DNA of 64,000 nt, taken from NCBI GenBank assembly GCA_003331045.1, contig QENA01000038.1:1-64000 (forward strand), given 5' to 3'. Below, one piece after another: positions 27,756 to 38,506 of this stretch. The DNA comes from Candidatus Tokpelaia sp. JSC189. GTDB taxonomy: Bacteria > Pseudomonadota > Alphaproteobacteria > Rhizobiales > Rhizobiaceae. The notes under the pieces are model-generated. The model was not told the origin of the DNA. It ran no database searches and saw only the letters and a list, made by a program, of their open reading frames with translations. Numbering within the stretch: position 1 is the stretch's first letter; each line of letters opens with the position of its first letter. The translations under genes were made by a program, and so were the position numbers.

Positions 27756-30392
27756 TCACAAAGCTGCGCTATTCAGCATTTCTTTAACTGTCGCTGCTAA
27801 CTGTTTGAGAGAAAAAGGCTTTACTAAAAATGCAAATGCTGAATCCTCTGGCAGATTTCTGGCAAATGCATCCAGCGCATAGCCTGAAACAAAAATGAAT
27901 TTTATTTCAGGAAAAAATGTACGGAGTTCCTTGAATAAGGTTGGACCATCCATTTCAGGCATGACAACATCAGAAACGACGATGTCAATCCTACCTTTCT
28001 GCTCTTTGATAATTCTTAGAGCTTCAACACCATTGACAGCCTCAAATACCGTATAACCACGTGACTGCAAGGCTTTCATAGCGCCTATTCGGACGGCATC
28101 CTCATCCTCAACGAGGAGAACATTAGCAGAACCTGAAAGATCGAAGGGGCTTCTATCATCTATTTTTTTATATTCCTCAGTACTTTTTTTCTGCTCTTTC
28201 GCCTTACCCACATCGTCTTGGACATAATGCGGCAGATAAATGCTGAAAACCGTGCCCTCCCCCAGCCTAGAATCACAATGGATATATCCCCCTGTCTGGG
28301 TAACAATACCATAAACCATAGATAATCCCAAACCCGTCCCCTTGCCGACCTCTTTTGTAGTAAAAAACGGATCAAAGATTTTTCCAAGAATATCCGGTGC
28401 AATACCCACACCTGTATCGCTTACTTCAATCAATACATAATCACCAACTTGAAAGCTTTGGTAATTCAGTCTGCGGCTTTCCTGTTCCGTAATATTGCTG
28501 GTCCGTATTGTCAGCTTTCCGCCTTGCGGCATGGCGTCGCGTGCGTTTGCCGCAAGATTCATAATGGCACGCTCAAGTTCTGCCTGATCAGCCCGGATCA
28601 GCCACAGAGAGCGCCCGTGCTCGATATGCAACTGAATAGTGTTGCCAACAAGCCGGACAAGCAGCAGCCGTAAATCCGCCAAGATATCGGTCATATCCAG
28701 AATTCCAGGACGCAAGGTTTGACGACGCGAAAACGCTAGCAGCTGGCGTATAAGGGAGGCAGCGCGGTTGGCATTGTTTTTGATATTCATAATATCTGGA
28801 TGCGAAGGATCAGAGCTGCGATGATTACTGAGCAAAAGATCGCATGACATGATAATTGCTGTAAGTACATTATTGAAATCATGGGCAATACCGCCAGCAA
28901 GCTGCCCCACGGCCTGCATCTTCTGGGACTGTTCCATCTGCTGCTCGAGCGCACGCTGTTCTGTTATTTCAATAACAGAAATGACAACAAATTCTGGTAC
29001 TGTTCCATTCCGGCCAACAGAACTGATGTAAAGGCGGATATACCTCTTTCTTTCTCCGATAAGCGTAGCATCAATCGGAGGAATGATTACACTTGTGCCA
29101 ACAAAAATCTGCTGTATAGCTTCTTTCACCCGTTTCTGATCCTGTAATTCCAATGAAGAAACAAAATCTGACCGAGCAGTATTGCTCCCCGTAGATTCTT
29201 CTAGCTTGAAAAGCATTAAAAAACGTAAATTAGCACGTTCTATCACTCTATCGTGGCGCATAACAGCTAAGGCAATGGGACTGACATCAAAATAATCATC
29301 GAAATGCATACCGTTCTGCCCGATAGGAATGATTTCATTCAGAATGGAACCACTCTCAGCCATGGTATCTTGCAGAACGACTGCTCGGGACAAATTTCCC
29401 CCTGTTTTACTAGGCACAGTCCCTGTAATATAAAATTTTACCTGTTTTGTCTGACTTTCATTACCGGAAAAGTTAAGTTTTATTGTGGCTTCACAAATTT
29501 CAGCCTGCGCTGTCATCTTCTGGCGGATAACTCCCACATTTTGTACTCCTAAAAGATCAGCCAGAAAGATCTGCCCCGGCATGAATGCAGAAAAATCAAT
29601 CCCAAGCCAACGGGCAAGAGTTGCATTAAGATAAATAATACGCTCTTCCCTATCCCAAAAAAGAAATCCTGCCGGAACATGATCAAAGTGATTTACCATA
29701 TCCTGCAGATCACTGATAAAGGCGTTCTGTCTGCCGTACTGTTCAGTCAGATCAGCAATTGTCCACATAATCACCTTATACCCATCAAGCTCAAATGGCT
29801 TTACCGCCACCAAGTAAATGAACATGCCTTCCTTCTTCCGGCTTTTATCTTGTTGTGGCATAAGGCTTTCTTCTTGTTTTATTTCATGCGAAGCGGAACG
29901 TCCTTCTCTTGCAGCTATACTTAGCTGATAAACGATCTTGGCAGCCTTTTCATCTCTTGCAAGTAAAATTTCCGGTGTCTTGATCCGTGCACCAGTCAAG
30001 CGCCTATAAGCGCTATTCATATAAAGCACCCTGCCACCTTTACTGGTAAAAACCACAGCATCAGGTAGCTGATCCAGACAAGCTTCTGGTATTCCGCGCG
30101 GAGCGTTTAATACAAAGCAGCAAATATCAAAAGCAATACACAACAGAAAAAATATACCGATTGCAGCATAACCGCCCACTATGATGAGAATCAACCGCTC
30201 ATCGAGAAGATGGCGGGAAGTTAGATAAACAAGTCCACCCGCAACTAAAACTAAACAGATCGACACAGATTGCGAAAAAATAATCAACCTGCTATTTTGG
30301 ACATGGATTGGCACATCAGCTTCTGCGTGCCAAGATATAAAGTGGTTCTTCTTTTTGCAATTAAGTCCTCTAAATATTTTCTTCATCTTCAA
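27756..30392 (-). CDS. cckA: cell-cycle hybrid histidine kinase CckA
   Basis: CckA phosphorylates CtrA through ChpT and is central to the alphaproteobacterial cell cycle. The 878-residue protein has two N-terminal transmembrane segments (about 35-95), PAS-like domains ([20 protein letters not shown] onward, and two more), a HisKA domain with the phospho-accepting His in [14 protein letters not shown] (about 503), an ATPase domain ([34 protein letters not shown]) and a C-terminal receiver with the Asp in [12 protein letters not shown] (about 808). It is full length. The FliO-like gene lies divergently upstream, the usual Rhizobiales order. Confidence 0.95.
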   Translation of the reverse strand: MKMKKIFRGLNCKKKNHFISWHAEADVPIHVQNSRLIIFSQSVSICLVLVAGGLVYLTSRHLLDERLILIIVGGYAAIGIFFLLCIAFDICCFVLNAPRGIPEACLDQLPDAVVFTSKGGRVLYMNSAYRRLTGARIKTPEILLARDEKAAKIVYQLSIAAREGRSASHEIKQEESLMPQQDKSRKKEGMFIYLVAVKPFELDGYKVIMWTIADLTEQYGRQNAFISDLQDMVNHFDHVPAGFLFWDREERIIYLNATLARWLGIDFSAFMPGQIFLADLLGVQNVGVIRQKMTAQAEICEATIKLNFSGNESQTKQVKFYITGTVPSKTGGNLSRAVVLQDTMAESGSILNEIIPIGQNGMHFDDYFDVSPIALAVMRHDRVIERANLRFLMLFKLEESTGSNTARSDFVSSLELQDQKRVKEAIQQIFVGTSVIIPPIDATLIGERKRYIRLYISSVGRNGTVPEFVVISVIEITEQRALEQQMEQSQKMQAVGQLAGGIAHDFNNVLTAIIMSCDLLLSNHRSSDPSHPDIMNIKNNANRAASLIRQLLAFSRRQTLRPGILDMTDILADLRLLLVRLVGNTIQLHIEHGRSLWLIRADQAELERAIMNLAANARDAMPQGGKLTIRTSNITEQESRRLNYQSFQVGDYVLIEVSDTGVGIAPDILGKIFDPFFTTKEVGKGTGLGLSMVYGIVTQTGGYIHCDSRLGEGTVFSIYLPHYVQDDVGKAKEQKKSTEEYKKIDDRSPFDLSGSANVLLVEDEDAVRIGAMKALQSRGYTVFEAVNGVEALRIIKEQKGRIDIVVSDVVMPEMDGPTLFKELRTFFPEIKFIFVSGYALDAFARNLPEDSAFAFLVKPFSLKQLAATVKEMLNSAAL

Positions 30393-30607
30393 CCATATTT
30401 AATGGCGGCTTGCTGCAAATCTAGATTGCGCTATATGGCACTTCGAGCATAACTCGTTGTGGATCGATATTTGCAGAAATTTTTCGCCTTCCCATTTTTT
30501 GCTTTTTCGTCTAAAAGTGTATGTACGCATATCTATTAACAAAGTGCCTAACGAATGAACAGGTCAGATATTTTAAGATCCCTGCTAACCTGAAGATGGA
30601 GAATTTA

Positions 30608-31750
30608 ATGGATACTTGGCTGAATGCTCAGATCGGCGTAGATGCAGCGAGTGTTATCAGCCATATTGCTATATGCATTACTCTTTTTGCTATTGCATGG
30701 TTGTGTCTGGCATTTTTTCGTAGGTTAAATAAAAGAGTCTTTCCTATAGCTGGGAGAAAAGGTCATACTCGGCTTTCAGTGTGCGATATTGCTATCATAG
30801 ACAGTCAACGCCGGGTTATCCTGATACGCCGTGACAATATTGAGCACCTTGTCCTTATAGGAGGATCAAGCGACATGATTATCGAAGGCAATATCGAAGT
30901 GTCGGAAGTCAAGCCTCATACAACCAAGTCAGTCTCTCTGCCATCGGTGGCAGCAGAAAAACCGGTAATCACTGCAAAATCTTCACCCAGGGCGGAAGAA
31001 ACGATTACAATGCCCGTCGAGCCGATTTTCACAAAGCAAGAAAAAGAACAATATCCGCTAGCGTCTGAGCCTTCAGAAACGTTTATACATACCGTAAATG
31101 CATCAGTAGTTTCACAAATGGCAGGTGTGCAGCAGCAGATACCGCTCCCGCAAGCTCTTCCTTCACGAGAAAACCATACATTAGAAGTATTCTCACCTGC
31201 TATCAATGTTGAGGCCACCCAGTCCATAAAGCATGTTCTGCCCAAGGACAGCGTTCCTCTTCTTGAAGTAAACCGGAAACCGATAGTGGCTCCGGCTCAG
31301 TTTCAGAAAAATACTTCTTTCTATTCTCAAAGAGAGATAGAACAGAAGCAGCTGGTCGATCAACCTCTGGCCAATCAGGCATCTCTCGATCAAGAGCAAC
31401 CAGTATCTGTATCAAGCAGAAGCCGAGAATCATATACGGCAATAACCCCGAAGATACCATCTGCCTTCTACATACGGCAGAATGCTATTACCCCTAGGCC
31501 GATGACATCTGCACCATGCGCAGATAGCACAAATAGTTATACCTCTTCCTATTTGAACAATCTGAATCAACAGACAATTGAGAAAAATACGGTTTCAGGA
31601 ACACTAACTTCCGATTATGCTATCAGTTATAATACACATAAAGAATATGCATCACAGGTAAGACAAGAAACGGATTTACGGGCGACAAGTCAGCCCGCTA
31701 AAGAAGACTTTGAAGGAATCTTAAGTAAAAGTTATTCGAACCCAAACTAA
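30608..31750 (+). CDS. FliO-like membrane protein with long disordered tail
   Basis: An N-terminal transmembrane segment (SHIAICITLFAIAWLCLAFF) is followed by a FliO-like cytoplasmic module: RLSVCDIAIIDSQRRVILIRR, then NIEHLVLIGG. The remaining 270 residues are Gln/Ser/Pro-rich and probably disordered. In Rhizobiales this gene sits divergently from cckA and is often annotated as FliO. No other flagellar gene is in the window, so a flagellar role is doubtful. I chose the ATG at 30608 because GGAG lies seven bases upstream; the earlier TTG/ATG starts lack such a site. About 380 residues. Confidence 0.8.
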   Translation: MDTWLNAQIGVDAASVISHIAICITLFAIAWLCLAFFRRLNKRVFPIAGRKGHTRLSVCDIAIIDSQRRVILIRRDNIEHLVLIGGSSDMIIEGNIEVSEVKPHTTKSVSLPSVAAEKPVITAKSSPRAEETITMPVEPIFTKQEKEQYPLASEPSETFIHTVNASVVSQMAGVQQQIPLPQALPSRENHTLEVFSPAINVEATQSIKHVLPKDSVPLLEVNRKPIVAPAQFQKNTSFYSQREIEQKQLVDQPLANQASLDQEQPVSVSSRSRESYTAITPKIPSAFYIRQNAITPRPMTSAPCADSTNSYTSSYLNNLNQQTIEKNTVSGTLTSDYAISYNTHKEYASQVRQETDLRATSQPAKEDFEGILSKSYSNPN

Positions 31751-31949
31751 TATGAAATTCTCATCATCAAATGAGAATTAGAGGTTAATTTTTAACTCTT
31801 AGTACGATCCGCTATATACAATATTACAATGCTATTATTGAGCCTCTTCTATCGGTTTTCTAAGGTAATTTCAAAATTTTTTTTATTATCGTCTCAATTT
31901 ATACTATATACAGTAATCTCAATTGGATTTTTTGCAGAATTGACACAAA

Positions 31950-32864
31950 ATGAACCGATTTATCTTGGCTTTATCCTGTTATTCGACAAGAGGCATTATT
32001 GCTGCCGTTTCATCTTATCTCGCAGCGAACGGCTGCAATATTATTGACTCTTCGCAATTTGATGATCTCGAAACAGAAAAATTCTTTATGCGCGTTACCT
32101 TTATAAGTCAAGAAGGTGCAACTTTACAGAAGCTATCCAAAGGTTTTACTAATATCCGCAAGAAATTTACGATGCAGGCAAGCTTTCATGATGAATATGA
32201 GCGGATGAAAGTCATTATTATGGTTTCACGCTTTGGCCATTGTCTTAATGACCTGCTATACCGCTGGCGGATTGGTGTTCTTCCAATTGATATTGCCGGG
32301 GTTGTATCTAATCATCTTGATTATCGAAAAGCGGTCATTGACCACCATGTTCCATTCTATCATATCAATATGGCGAAGGAAACAAAGCATGAGGCCGAAC
32401 AGAAGCTGTGGGGAATTATCCGGAAAAACGGCGTGGACCTTATTGTACTTGCCCGTTATATGCAGGTTCTTTCAGAAAAACTATGCCATAAAATGGAGGG
32501 AAGGATTATCAATATACATCATTCTTTTCTGCCAAGTTTTAAAGGAGCTAATCCCTACAAGCAAGCATATCAGCGCGGTGTCAAGTTGATTGGTGCCACA
32601 GCACACTATGCAACAACGGATCTTGATGAAGGCCCCATTATCGAACAGGATGTAGCTCGTATCACTCACGCACAGAACACTGACGATTATATTGCCATCG
32701 GAAGGGATATCGAAATACAAGTACTTGCACGGGCTGTTCATGCCCACATTCAACATCGTACCTTTATCAATGCTAATCGCGTCGTTGTTTTCCCAATCAC
32801 TCCGGGCAGCTATACTCTCAAAAAAGAAAAAGATCAAGTTCCATACCTCTCTAACACTGTCTAA
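31950..32864 (+). CDS. purU: formyltetrahydrofolate deformylase PurU
   Basis: PurU hydrolyses 10-formyl-THF to formate and THF, balancing the one-carbon pool. The 304-residue protein has an N-terminal ACT domain (CYSTRGIIAAVSSYLAANGC, NIIDSSQFDDLETEKFFMR) and a C-terminal formyltransferase fold with NIHHSFLPSFKGANPYKQA and IGATAHYATTDLDEGPIIEQD, containing the catalytic Asn-His-Asp set. It begins after an AT-rich 200-base leader. An AT-rich hairpin overlaps its stop. Confidence 0.96.
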   Translation: MNRFILALSCYSTRGIIAAVSSYLAANGCNIIDSSQFDDLETEKFFMRVTFISQEGATLQKLSKGFTNIRKKFTMQASFHDEYERMKVIIMVSRFGHCLNDLLYRWRIGVLPIDIAGVVSNHLDYRKAVIDHHVPFYHINMAKETKHEAEQKLWGIIRKNGVDLIVLARYMQVLSEKLCHKMEGRIINIHHSFLPSFKGANPYKQAYQRGVKLIGATAHYATTDLDEGPIIEQDVARITHAQNTDDYIAIGRDIEIQVLARAVHAHIQHRTFINANRVVVFPITPGSYTLKKEKDQVPYLSNTV

Positions 32865-32886
32865 AAAATAAAGACATTTATTTTTT
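32863..32886 (+). terminator. AT-rich hairpin at the end of purU
   Basis: AAAAAATAAA (32863-32872) and TTTATTTTTT (32877-32886) form a perfect 10-bp inverted repeat around GACA, starting inside the purU stop codon. The right arm supplies a T-run. The stem has no GC pairs, so termination would be weak. nadK begins only 27 bases later and may be reached by read-through. Confidence 0.3.
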
Positions 32887-32913
32887 GTTTGATGATTTAT
32901 CAGGTAAAATTTC

Positions 32914-33675
32914 ATGATAAAATTTCATTTTATTACAAATGAAACAGAAGCTGCTCTGCAGGCAAGCCGGAAATTGATCAAAAAATATGGTCAGACTCCT
33001 TCAGATGAGAGCGATGTTATCATCGTTTTAGGAGGCGATGGCACCATGTTACAGGTCTTGCGTGACTTTATGAATACTAATAGACCGATTTACGGTATGA
33101 ATCGCGGCTCAGTTGGTTTTCTGATGAATGAATATGAAGAAAATAGACTCTCAGAAAGAGTTATTGCAGCCCACAAGGAAGAAATCCATCCTTTACGCAT
33201 GATTGCTGAATCTGAACTGAACGGCCGTATTGAAGCCCTTGCCATTAATGAGATTTCACTTTTCCGCCAATCTTATCAGGCAGCTAAAATAAAGATAAGT
33301 GTAGATAAAAGAGTGCGCATAGACGAACTAATCTGCGATGGGGTTATGGTAGCAACACCTGCTGGCTCGACAGCTTATAACCTATCTGCTCAAGGGCCGA
33401 TTCTGCCATTAATGGCACCTCTTATGGCACTTACACCGGTCTGTCCCTTTCGGCCTCGCCGCTGGCATGGCGCTCTTCTCCCTAATGATGTAACTGTACG
33501 TTTTGATCTTCTGGAGAACAAAAAACGCCCGGTCAATGCAGCAGCAGATAATGTTGAGGTGAAATCAATCCGTTCTGTTATTATTAATTCAGCCATAGAC
33601 ATCAAAGGTTGTATTTTATTTGATTCTAATCACTCTTGGGATGAACGTATATTATCTGAACAGTTTCGCTATTGA
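32914..33675 (+). CDS. nadK: NAD kinase
   Basis: NadK phosphorylates NAD to NADP. The 253-residue protein has the GGDGTM motif (about 40-45), YGMNRGSVGFLMNEY, the NE/D-type motif ALAINEISLFRQ, and the CDGVMVATPAGSTAYNLSAQGP substrate-binding segment in two parts. It is near the usual alphaproteobacterial length. It follows purU on the same strand and may be co-transcribed. The pathway links to nadE at 36709-38400. Confidence 0.96.
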   Translation: MIKFHFITNETEAALQASRKLIKKYGQTPSDESDVIIVLGGDGTMLQVLRDFMNTNRPIYGMNRGSVGFLMNEYEENRLSERVIAAHKEEIHPLRMIAESELNGRIEALAINEISLFRQSYQAAKIKISVDKRVRIDELICDGVMVATPAGSTAYNLSAQGPILPLMAPLMALTPVCPFRPRRWHGALLPNDVTVRFDLLENKKRPVNAAADNVEVKSIRSVIINSAIDIKGCILFDSNHSWDERILSEQFRY

Positions 33676-33867
33676 AACATAGTTACTTCATCTCACTGTA
33701 AAAAATAATATTTATTTATATTTAATAAACCTCTGGTTGACATTTCTAGCCAAGCATCGTAACGCCATTTTATCAACGAAATTCTATGCCCATTTTATTG
33801 TGGACTTTTTCACTATCTGCAAAAAATCTAGATAAGAATCCAAAAATTGACTCCCAAAAAAACGACA

Positions 33868-35217
33868 ATGCCTGCAAGAACCTTCTCTGAACTTAGTCTT
33901 TCTGCTAAGGTTCTGGCTGCTGTTAAGGCTGTAGGTTATGAAAAACCGACCCCCATCCAACTTGACGCCATTCCGCATGTGCTGCAGCACAAAGATGTGC
34001 TCGGCATAGCACAAACAGGTACAGGCAAAACAGCATCCTTTGTATTGCCGATGCTAACTCTTCTGGAAAAAGGCCGGACACGGGCACGCATGCCGCGTAC
34101 ACTCATTCTTCAGCCAACACGTGAGTTGGCGGCACAAGTAGCGGAAAATTTTGCTAAATATGGCATCAATCACCGCCTTAACGTGGTATTGCTTATCGGC
34201 GGTATTTCCTTTGAAGAACAGGAACGTAAGCTGGAACGTGGAGCTGATGTCCTGATTGCCACGCCGGGTCGTTTTCTTGAGCATTTTGAACGGGGAAAGC
34301 TGTTATTAACTGGTATCGAAATTCTAGTCATCGATGAAGCAGATCGGATGTTGGATATAGGATTCATCCCTGATATTGAACGAATCTGCAAGATTATTCC
34401 CTTTACCCGTCAGACTTTATTTTTTTCAGCAACCATGCCACCGGAAATCATAAAGCTGACTGAGCAGTTTTTGCGTACACCTGCATGGATTGAAGTTACA
34501 CAGGCTTCCTCAGCAGCACATACAATTACCGAGCGCTTTGTAAAATCTGCCTCCCAATTATGGAAGAAACGGATTATTTTACGCCAGCTTATCGAGATGG
34601 AAGGTGATGCATTGAAAAATGCGATCATTTTCTGTAATCGAAAGCGGGATATTTCCGAACTTTTCCATTCACTCATAAGATATAATTTCAATACAGGTGC
34701 ATTGCATGGTGATATGGAGCAGCACGCCCGCATGATCATGCTATCAAACTTCAAAGACGGAAAATTTAAATTTCTGGTTGCCTCAGATGTTGCTGCCCGG
34801 GGGTTAGATATACCGAATGTCAGCCATGTCTTTAATTTTGACGTGCCGCTCCATCCAGAAGATTATGTACATCGTATTGGCCGCACAGGACGTGCGGGAC
34901 GTCAAGGGAAGGCGTTTACAATCGTCACCCAAAATGACCTGAAGTATGTTCAGGCTATTGAGAAAATGAATAGTAAAAATATTGAATGGCTTAATGGAGA
35001 ATCTTTCTCGACTCAATTTGACCCTACCGAAGAGAATATGCAGGTCAAACAAGCCAAATCCCAAAAGGAAATTCAGAAAAATAGAACTGGAAAAAGCAAA
35101 TCAGAGAAAAACAAGCTATTTGTAAAAGATAAAAAATTCGAAAGAAATGAACCCACAACAGTGGGGTTTGGTGATGATACCCCAGCCTTTATGCTAATTT
35201 CGACACGTTTTAATTAA
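33868..35217 (+). CDS. DEAD-box ATP-dependent RNA helicase (RhlE-like)
   Basis: This helicase of about 449 residues has all DEAD-box motifs: the Q-motif (GYEKPTPIQLDAIP), motif I AQTGTGKT, Ia PTRELAAQV, II VIDEADRML, III SAT, and VI HRIGRTGRAGRQG. A lysine-rich C-terminal tail follows. Such enzymes unwind RNA in ribosome assembly or mRNA decay. The family member is closest to RhlE/DbpA-type sequences, but I cannot place it further. I prefer the ATG at 33868; a TTG at 33847 is in frame. It converges with gltX. Confidence 0.93.
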   Translation: MPARTFSELSLSAKVLAAVKAVGYEKPTPIQLDAIPHVLQHKDVLGIAQTGTGKTASFVLPMLTLLEKGRTRARMPRTLILQPTRELAAQVAENFAKYGINHRLNVVLLIGGISFEEQERKLERGADVLIATPGRFLEHFERGKLLLTGIEILVIDEADRMLDIGFIPDIERICKIIPFTRQTLFFSATMPPEIIKLTEQFLRTPAWIEVTQASSAAHTITERFVKSASQLWKKRIILRQLIEMEGDALKNAIIFCNRKRDISELFHSLIRYNFNTGALHGDMEQHARMIMLSNFKDGKFKFLVASDVAARGLDIPNVSHVFNFDVPLHPEDYVHRIGRTGRAGRQGKAFTIVTQNDLKYVQAIEKMNSKNIEWLNGESFSTQFDPTEENMQVKQAKSQKEIQKNRTGKSKSEKNKLFVKDKKFERNEPTTVGFGDDTPAFMLISTRFN

Positions 35218-35233
35218 ATCCTACCAAGTTTGG

Positions 35234-36628
35234 CTATATATTTCTTTTGGTGTCATCTTGTTTTAGTCTTTGCTCAACAAGCTTGTATCCCATCAGCGGT
35301 AATAAATCCCCAAGTTTAGGGCCACTTTCACGTCCTGTTAGTGCAAAGCGCAATGGCCTGAACAAGGATTTTCCTCTTTTATCGCTTTTTTCCTTCAAAC
35401 GTTCTATCCACTTCTGCCAAGTCTCACGATTCCAGGGCTCATATGGTAAAAGATCAGCAGCCAAATTAAAAAAACAAAGATCTATTTCCGAAGACAATGC
35501 AAAATGCAGATTAAAATCTGTAATAATTCTCCACCAGTCCTGTGCATCTGCTAATATATCAAGGTTTCCACGAACGGCGAGCCAGAATGCTTTGACTTTT
35601 TTTCCTGTAATTCCCATAGCTGCAAGACGTTTGTTAACATCTACAAATGTCAATTCATGAATAATATGCCTGTTGAGATTGATAAGATCTACTGGATCAA
35701 ATCTCGCTGCAGACTTTGAAATAGAAGAAAGGTCAAAATGCTCAGCTAATGCTCTCATTGTCACGTATGATTCAATATTTTCTAATGTGCCGATCAGAAC
35801 TGCTAGAGACGCAACCGCCATTGCCTCAATCCCTGCCTTGCGTAAGCTTCGAATGGAAAGATCTCCTTTACGCTTTGAAAGTCCTTCACCGGACATACTC
35901 GTCAGAAGATTGATATGACCAAAAACCGGTACAGATGTACCCAGTACTCTGAAAATAGCAATCTGCACAGCAGTATTGGTTACATGGTCATCTCCACGGA
36001 TAATATGCGTCATACCCATATCCATATCATCGACCACTGAAGGCAATATATAAAGATATGTTCCATCCGCACGAATCAGAACTGGATCAGATATCGAAGC
36101 AAGATCAATTGTCTGTGGCCCACGCACAGCATCATCCCAATGCATCTCTGTACGCTGAGGTTTAAAAGGTGTATTAATAAAATTTGGCAGCAGAAAACGC
36201 CAGTGAGGCTGTCTGCCCTCTGCTTTAAATGCCTGTTTTTCCTTTTCCGTCAGCTTAAGTGCCTCACGTCCATAGACAGGCGGCAGCTTATGTGAAAGAC
36301 GAACTTTACGCCGCAATTTAAGTTCATCCAAAGTTTCATAGCAAGGATAAAGAAAACCAGACTTTATAAGCTGCTGTGCAATCTGCTCATAACGCTCAAA
36401 ACGCTTAGATTGAAAATAAACTTCATCCGACCTGATACCCAGCCACTCAAGATCTTCAGCAATACCATCAATATATTGGTTTTTTGAGCGCTCAATATCC
36501 GTATCGTCATAGCGTAAAATAAATTTTCCCTTCTTCTGCATAGCAAACAGCCAGTTGAAAAGCGCAATACGAGCATTACCAATATGGATATAGCCCGTTG
36601 GAGAAGGAGCAAAGCGAACACGGATCAT
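35234..36628 (-). CDS. gltX: glutamyl-tRNA synthetase
   Basis: GluRS charges tRNA-Glu. The class I motifs are [20 protein letters not shown] (HIGH) and LSKRKG (KMSKS), with the catalytic core and helical C-terminal domain in the normal 464-residue length. Rhizobiales often carry two gltX copies; this one resembles the shorter-sequence type with [19 protein letters not shown]. If it is the only copy that mischarges tRNA-Gln, gatB completes the route to Gln-tRNA. It ends 17 bases from the convergent helicase gene. Confidence 0.95.
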   Translation of the reverse strand: MIRVRFAPSPTGYIHIGNARIALFNWLFAMQKKGKFILRYDDTDIERSKNQYIDGIAEDLEWLGIRSDEVYFQSKRFERYEQIAQQLIKSGFLYPCYETLDELKLRRKVRLSHKLPPVYGREALKLTEKEKQAFKAEGRQPHWRFLLPNFINTPFKPQRTEMHWDDAVRGPQTIDLASISDPVLIRADGTYLYILPSVVDDMDMGMTHIIRGDDHVTNTAVQIAIFRVLGTSVPVFGHINLLTSMSGEGLSKRKGDLSIRSLRKAGIEAMAVASLAVLIGTLENIESYVTMRALAEHFDLSSISKSAARFDPVDLINLNRHIIHELTFVDVNKRLAAMGITGKKVKAFWLAVRGNLDILADAQDWWRIITDFNLHFALSSEIDLCFFNLAADLLPYEPWNRETWQKWIERLKEKSDKRGKSLFRPLRFALTGRESGPKLGDLLPLMGYKLVEQRLKQDDTKRNI

Positions 36629-36708
36629 GGATTTATTTAATCTCTATTTCTGAAACAACTCAGCAGCCAGAACTGCAATAAAATAAAAATCAGATTTATT
36701 CAAAATCA

Positions 36709-38400
36709 CTATAACGGATGAAATGACCTAAAGTGATTTGTTATTGGATAGCGCCGTGCACGACCAAAATTTTTACCCGTGATTTTAATCCCAGGTGCAG
36801 ATTGCTGGCGCTTGTATTCTGCCATGTACAATAATTGCTCAACCTGTCCAACCGTTTCCCTGTCATGTCCCCGGGCAATAATAGCATGAGAATCCATCTC
36901 ATTTTCAACCATACATTCCAAAATATCGTCAAGCACGGCATAAGGTGGTAGCGAATCTTGATCTATTTGCCTTTCACACAGCTCGGCTGACGGTTCCTTA
37001 TTGAGTATATTCTGTGGAATAATAGTTCCCCCAGGACCTTTAGCATTGATAGGCTTATGAGTATTGCGCCACTCGCTCAAGGCATTGACCTGTGTCTTGT
37101 ACAAATCCTTGATCGGATTAAAACCACCATTCATATCGCCATAAAGCGTCGCATACCCGACAGACATCTCAGATTTATTGCCTGTAGTGATCACCATGGA
37201 GCCCAATTTGTTGGAAACAGCCATAAGAATGGTACCTCGTACACGGCTTTGCAAATTTTCTTCCGTTACACCTTCAATTATTCCAGAAAAAAGAGGGGTA
37301 AGCGCTTGTAAAACCCCCCCAACCGCCACATTAATGGGAATTATATCATAATGACAGCCCAATAGATTCGCACAGGCCTCAGCATCATCAAGAGAACTCT
37401 GTAGCGTATAACAATATGGCAGCATAATAGTACGCACCCGCTCTGCACCCAGTGCATCTACAGCAATAGCAGCACATAAAGCAGAGTCAATGCCACCGGA
37501 TAGGCCAAGTATGACATTTTTAAAACCGTTCTTGTTAACATAATCTTCAAGCCCAACCATACAAGCACTGTAATCTGCCTCATAACCAGAAAGAATCTGC
37601 TCTTCAGGTCCCTCAATACAACGTAAGCCAGAAAATGTCCTTTTCCAAACCGTTATAGCAATATCTTCCTGAAAATGCTTCATTTGAAAAGCAAAACTGC
37701 CATCTCCCTGCAGGGCAAACGAGCCACCGTCATAGACCAGTTCATCCTGACCACCAAATTGGTTGGCATAGACAACCGGCAAGCCACTTTCCTTTACCTG
37801 TCTGGCAAGCACTTCAGAGCGCATACCAAGTTTTTTGCGGCTAAATGGTGATCCGTTGAGAATTAAAATAAGCTGTGCGCCCTTTTTTGCCAGTTTTTTG
37901 CAAAATTTATTATCATTCCAAATATCCTCACAAATAGGCAGGCCAAGCGATATACCTCGGAATACAACCGGAGCAGCCTCAGGCCCGCTGGCAAAAATAC
38001 GCTTTTCATCAAACTCATCATAATTCGGTAAGTCTGTCTTATAACGCTCGGCGATGAGCTCACCGTTATCAAATACCATGACAGCATTATAGAGTTTACC
38101 TCTACGCTGAAGCGGCACCCCGATAACTATACCAGGACCCCCATCCCGCGTATCAAGAGTCAGTATACGCATAGCCTCTTCACATGCTTGGATAAAAGAA
38201 GGTTTGAGCAGCAGATCTTCAGGAAAATAACCACAGATAAAAAGCTCAGTAAAAAGAACAAGATCAGCCTTATCAGCTGCAGCTCTCGCCCGTACCTCTC
38301 GGGCAAGAGCGAGATTACCTGCAATATCGCCCATGGTAGGCTTAAGTTGGGCGACGGTCAAACGAAAATTCTTGCCTATATTTTTAATTTTTTTCATCAA
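36709..38400 (-). CDS. nadE: glutamine-dependent NAD+ synthetase
   Basis: NadE amidates nicotinic acid adenine dinucleotide to NAD using glutamine. The 563-residue protein has an N-terminal nitrilase-type glutaminase with catalytic Glu in LFTELFICGYFPEDL, Lys in AERYKTDLPNYDEF and Cys in LGLPICEDIWND, and a C-terminal synthetase with the ATP-binding P-loop GLSGGIDSALCAAIA. It is full length and should be active. It lies between gltX and the DAHP synthase gene on the same strand, although spacing does not suggest tight coupling. Confidence 0.97.
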   Translation of the reverse strand: MMKKIKNIGKNFRLTVAQLKPTMGDIAGNLALAREVRARAAADKADLVLFTELFICGYFPEDLLLKPSFIQACEEAMRILTLDTRDGGPGIVIGVPLQRRGKLYNAVMVFDNGELIAERYKTDLPNYDEFDEKRIFASGPEAAPVVFRGISLGLPICEDIWNDNKFCKKLAKKGAQLILILNGSPFSRKKLGMRSEVLARQVKESGLPVVYANQFGGQDELVYDGGSFALQGDGSFAFQMKHFQEDIAITVWKRTFSGLRCIEGPEEQILSGYEADYSACMVGLEDYVNKNGFKNVILGLSGGIDSALCAAIAVDALGAERVRTIMLPYCYTLQSSLDDAEACANLLGCHYDIIPINVAVGGVLQALTPLFSGIIEGVTEENLQSRVRGTILMAVSNKLGSMVITTGNKSEMSVGYATLYGDMNGGFNPIKDLYKTQVNALSEWRNTHKPINAKGPGGTIIPQNILNKEPSAELCERQIDQDSLPPYAVLDDILECMVENEMDSHAIIARGHDRETVGQVEQLLYMAEYKRQQSAPGIKITGKNFGRARRYPITNHFRSFHPL

Positions 38401-38506
38401 AATAGCTTTTTAACAGATACCAAAAAACAAGGCAGAATACTAACAGTAGAATATCTGCCACTATACAAAAACAGTGAAGTCAGTTATTCACTAAAAATTT
38501 TAAAAC

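Noticed and set aside
32481..32915. Minus-strand 144-codon frame opposite purU
   Set aside because: It lies within the conserved PurU catalytic domain on the other strand and has no recognisable features.
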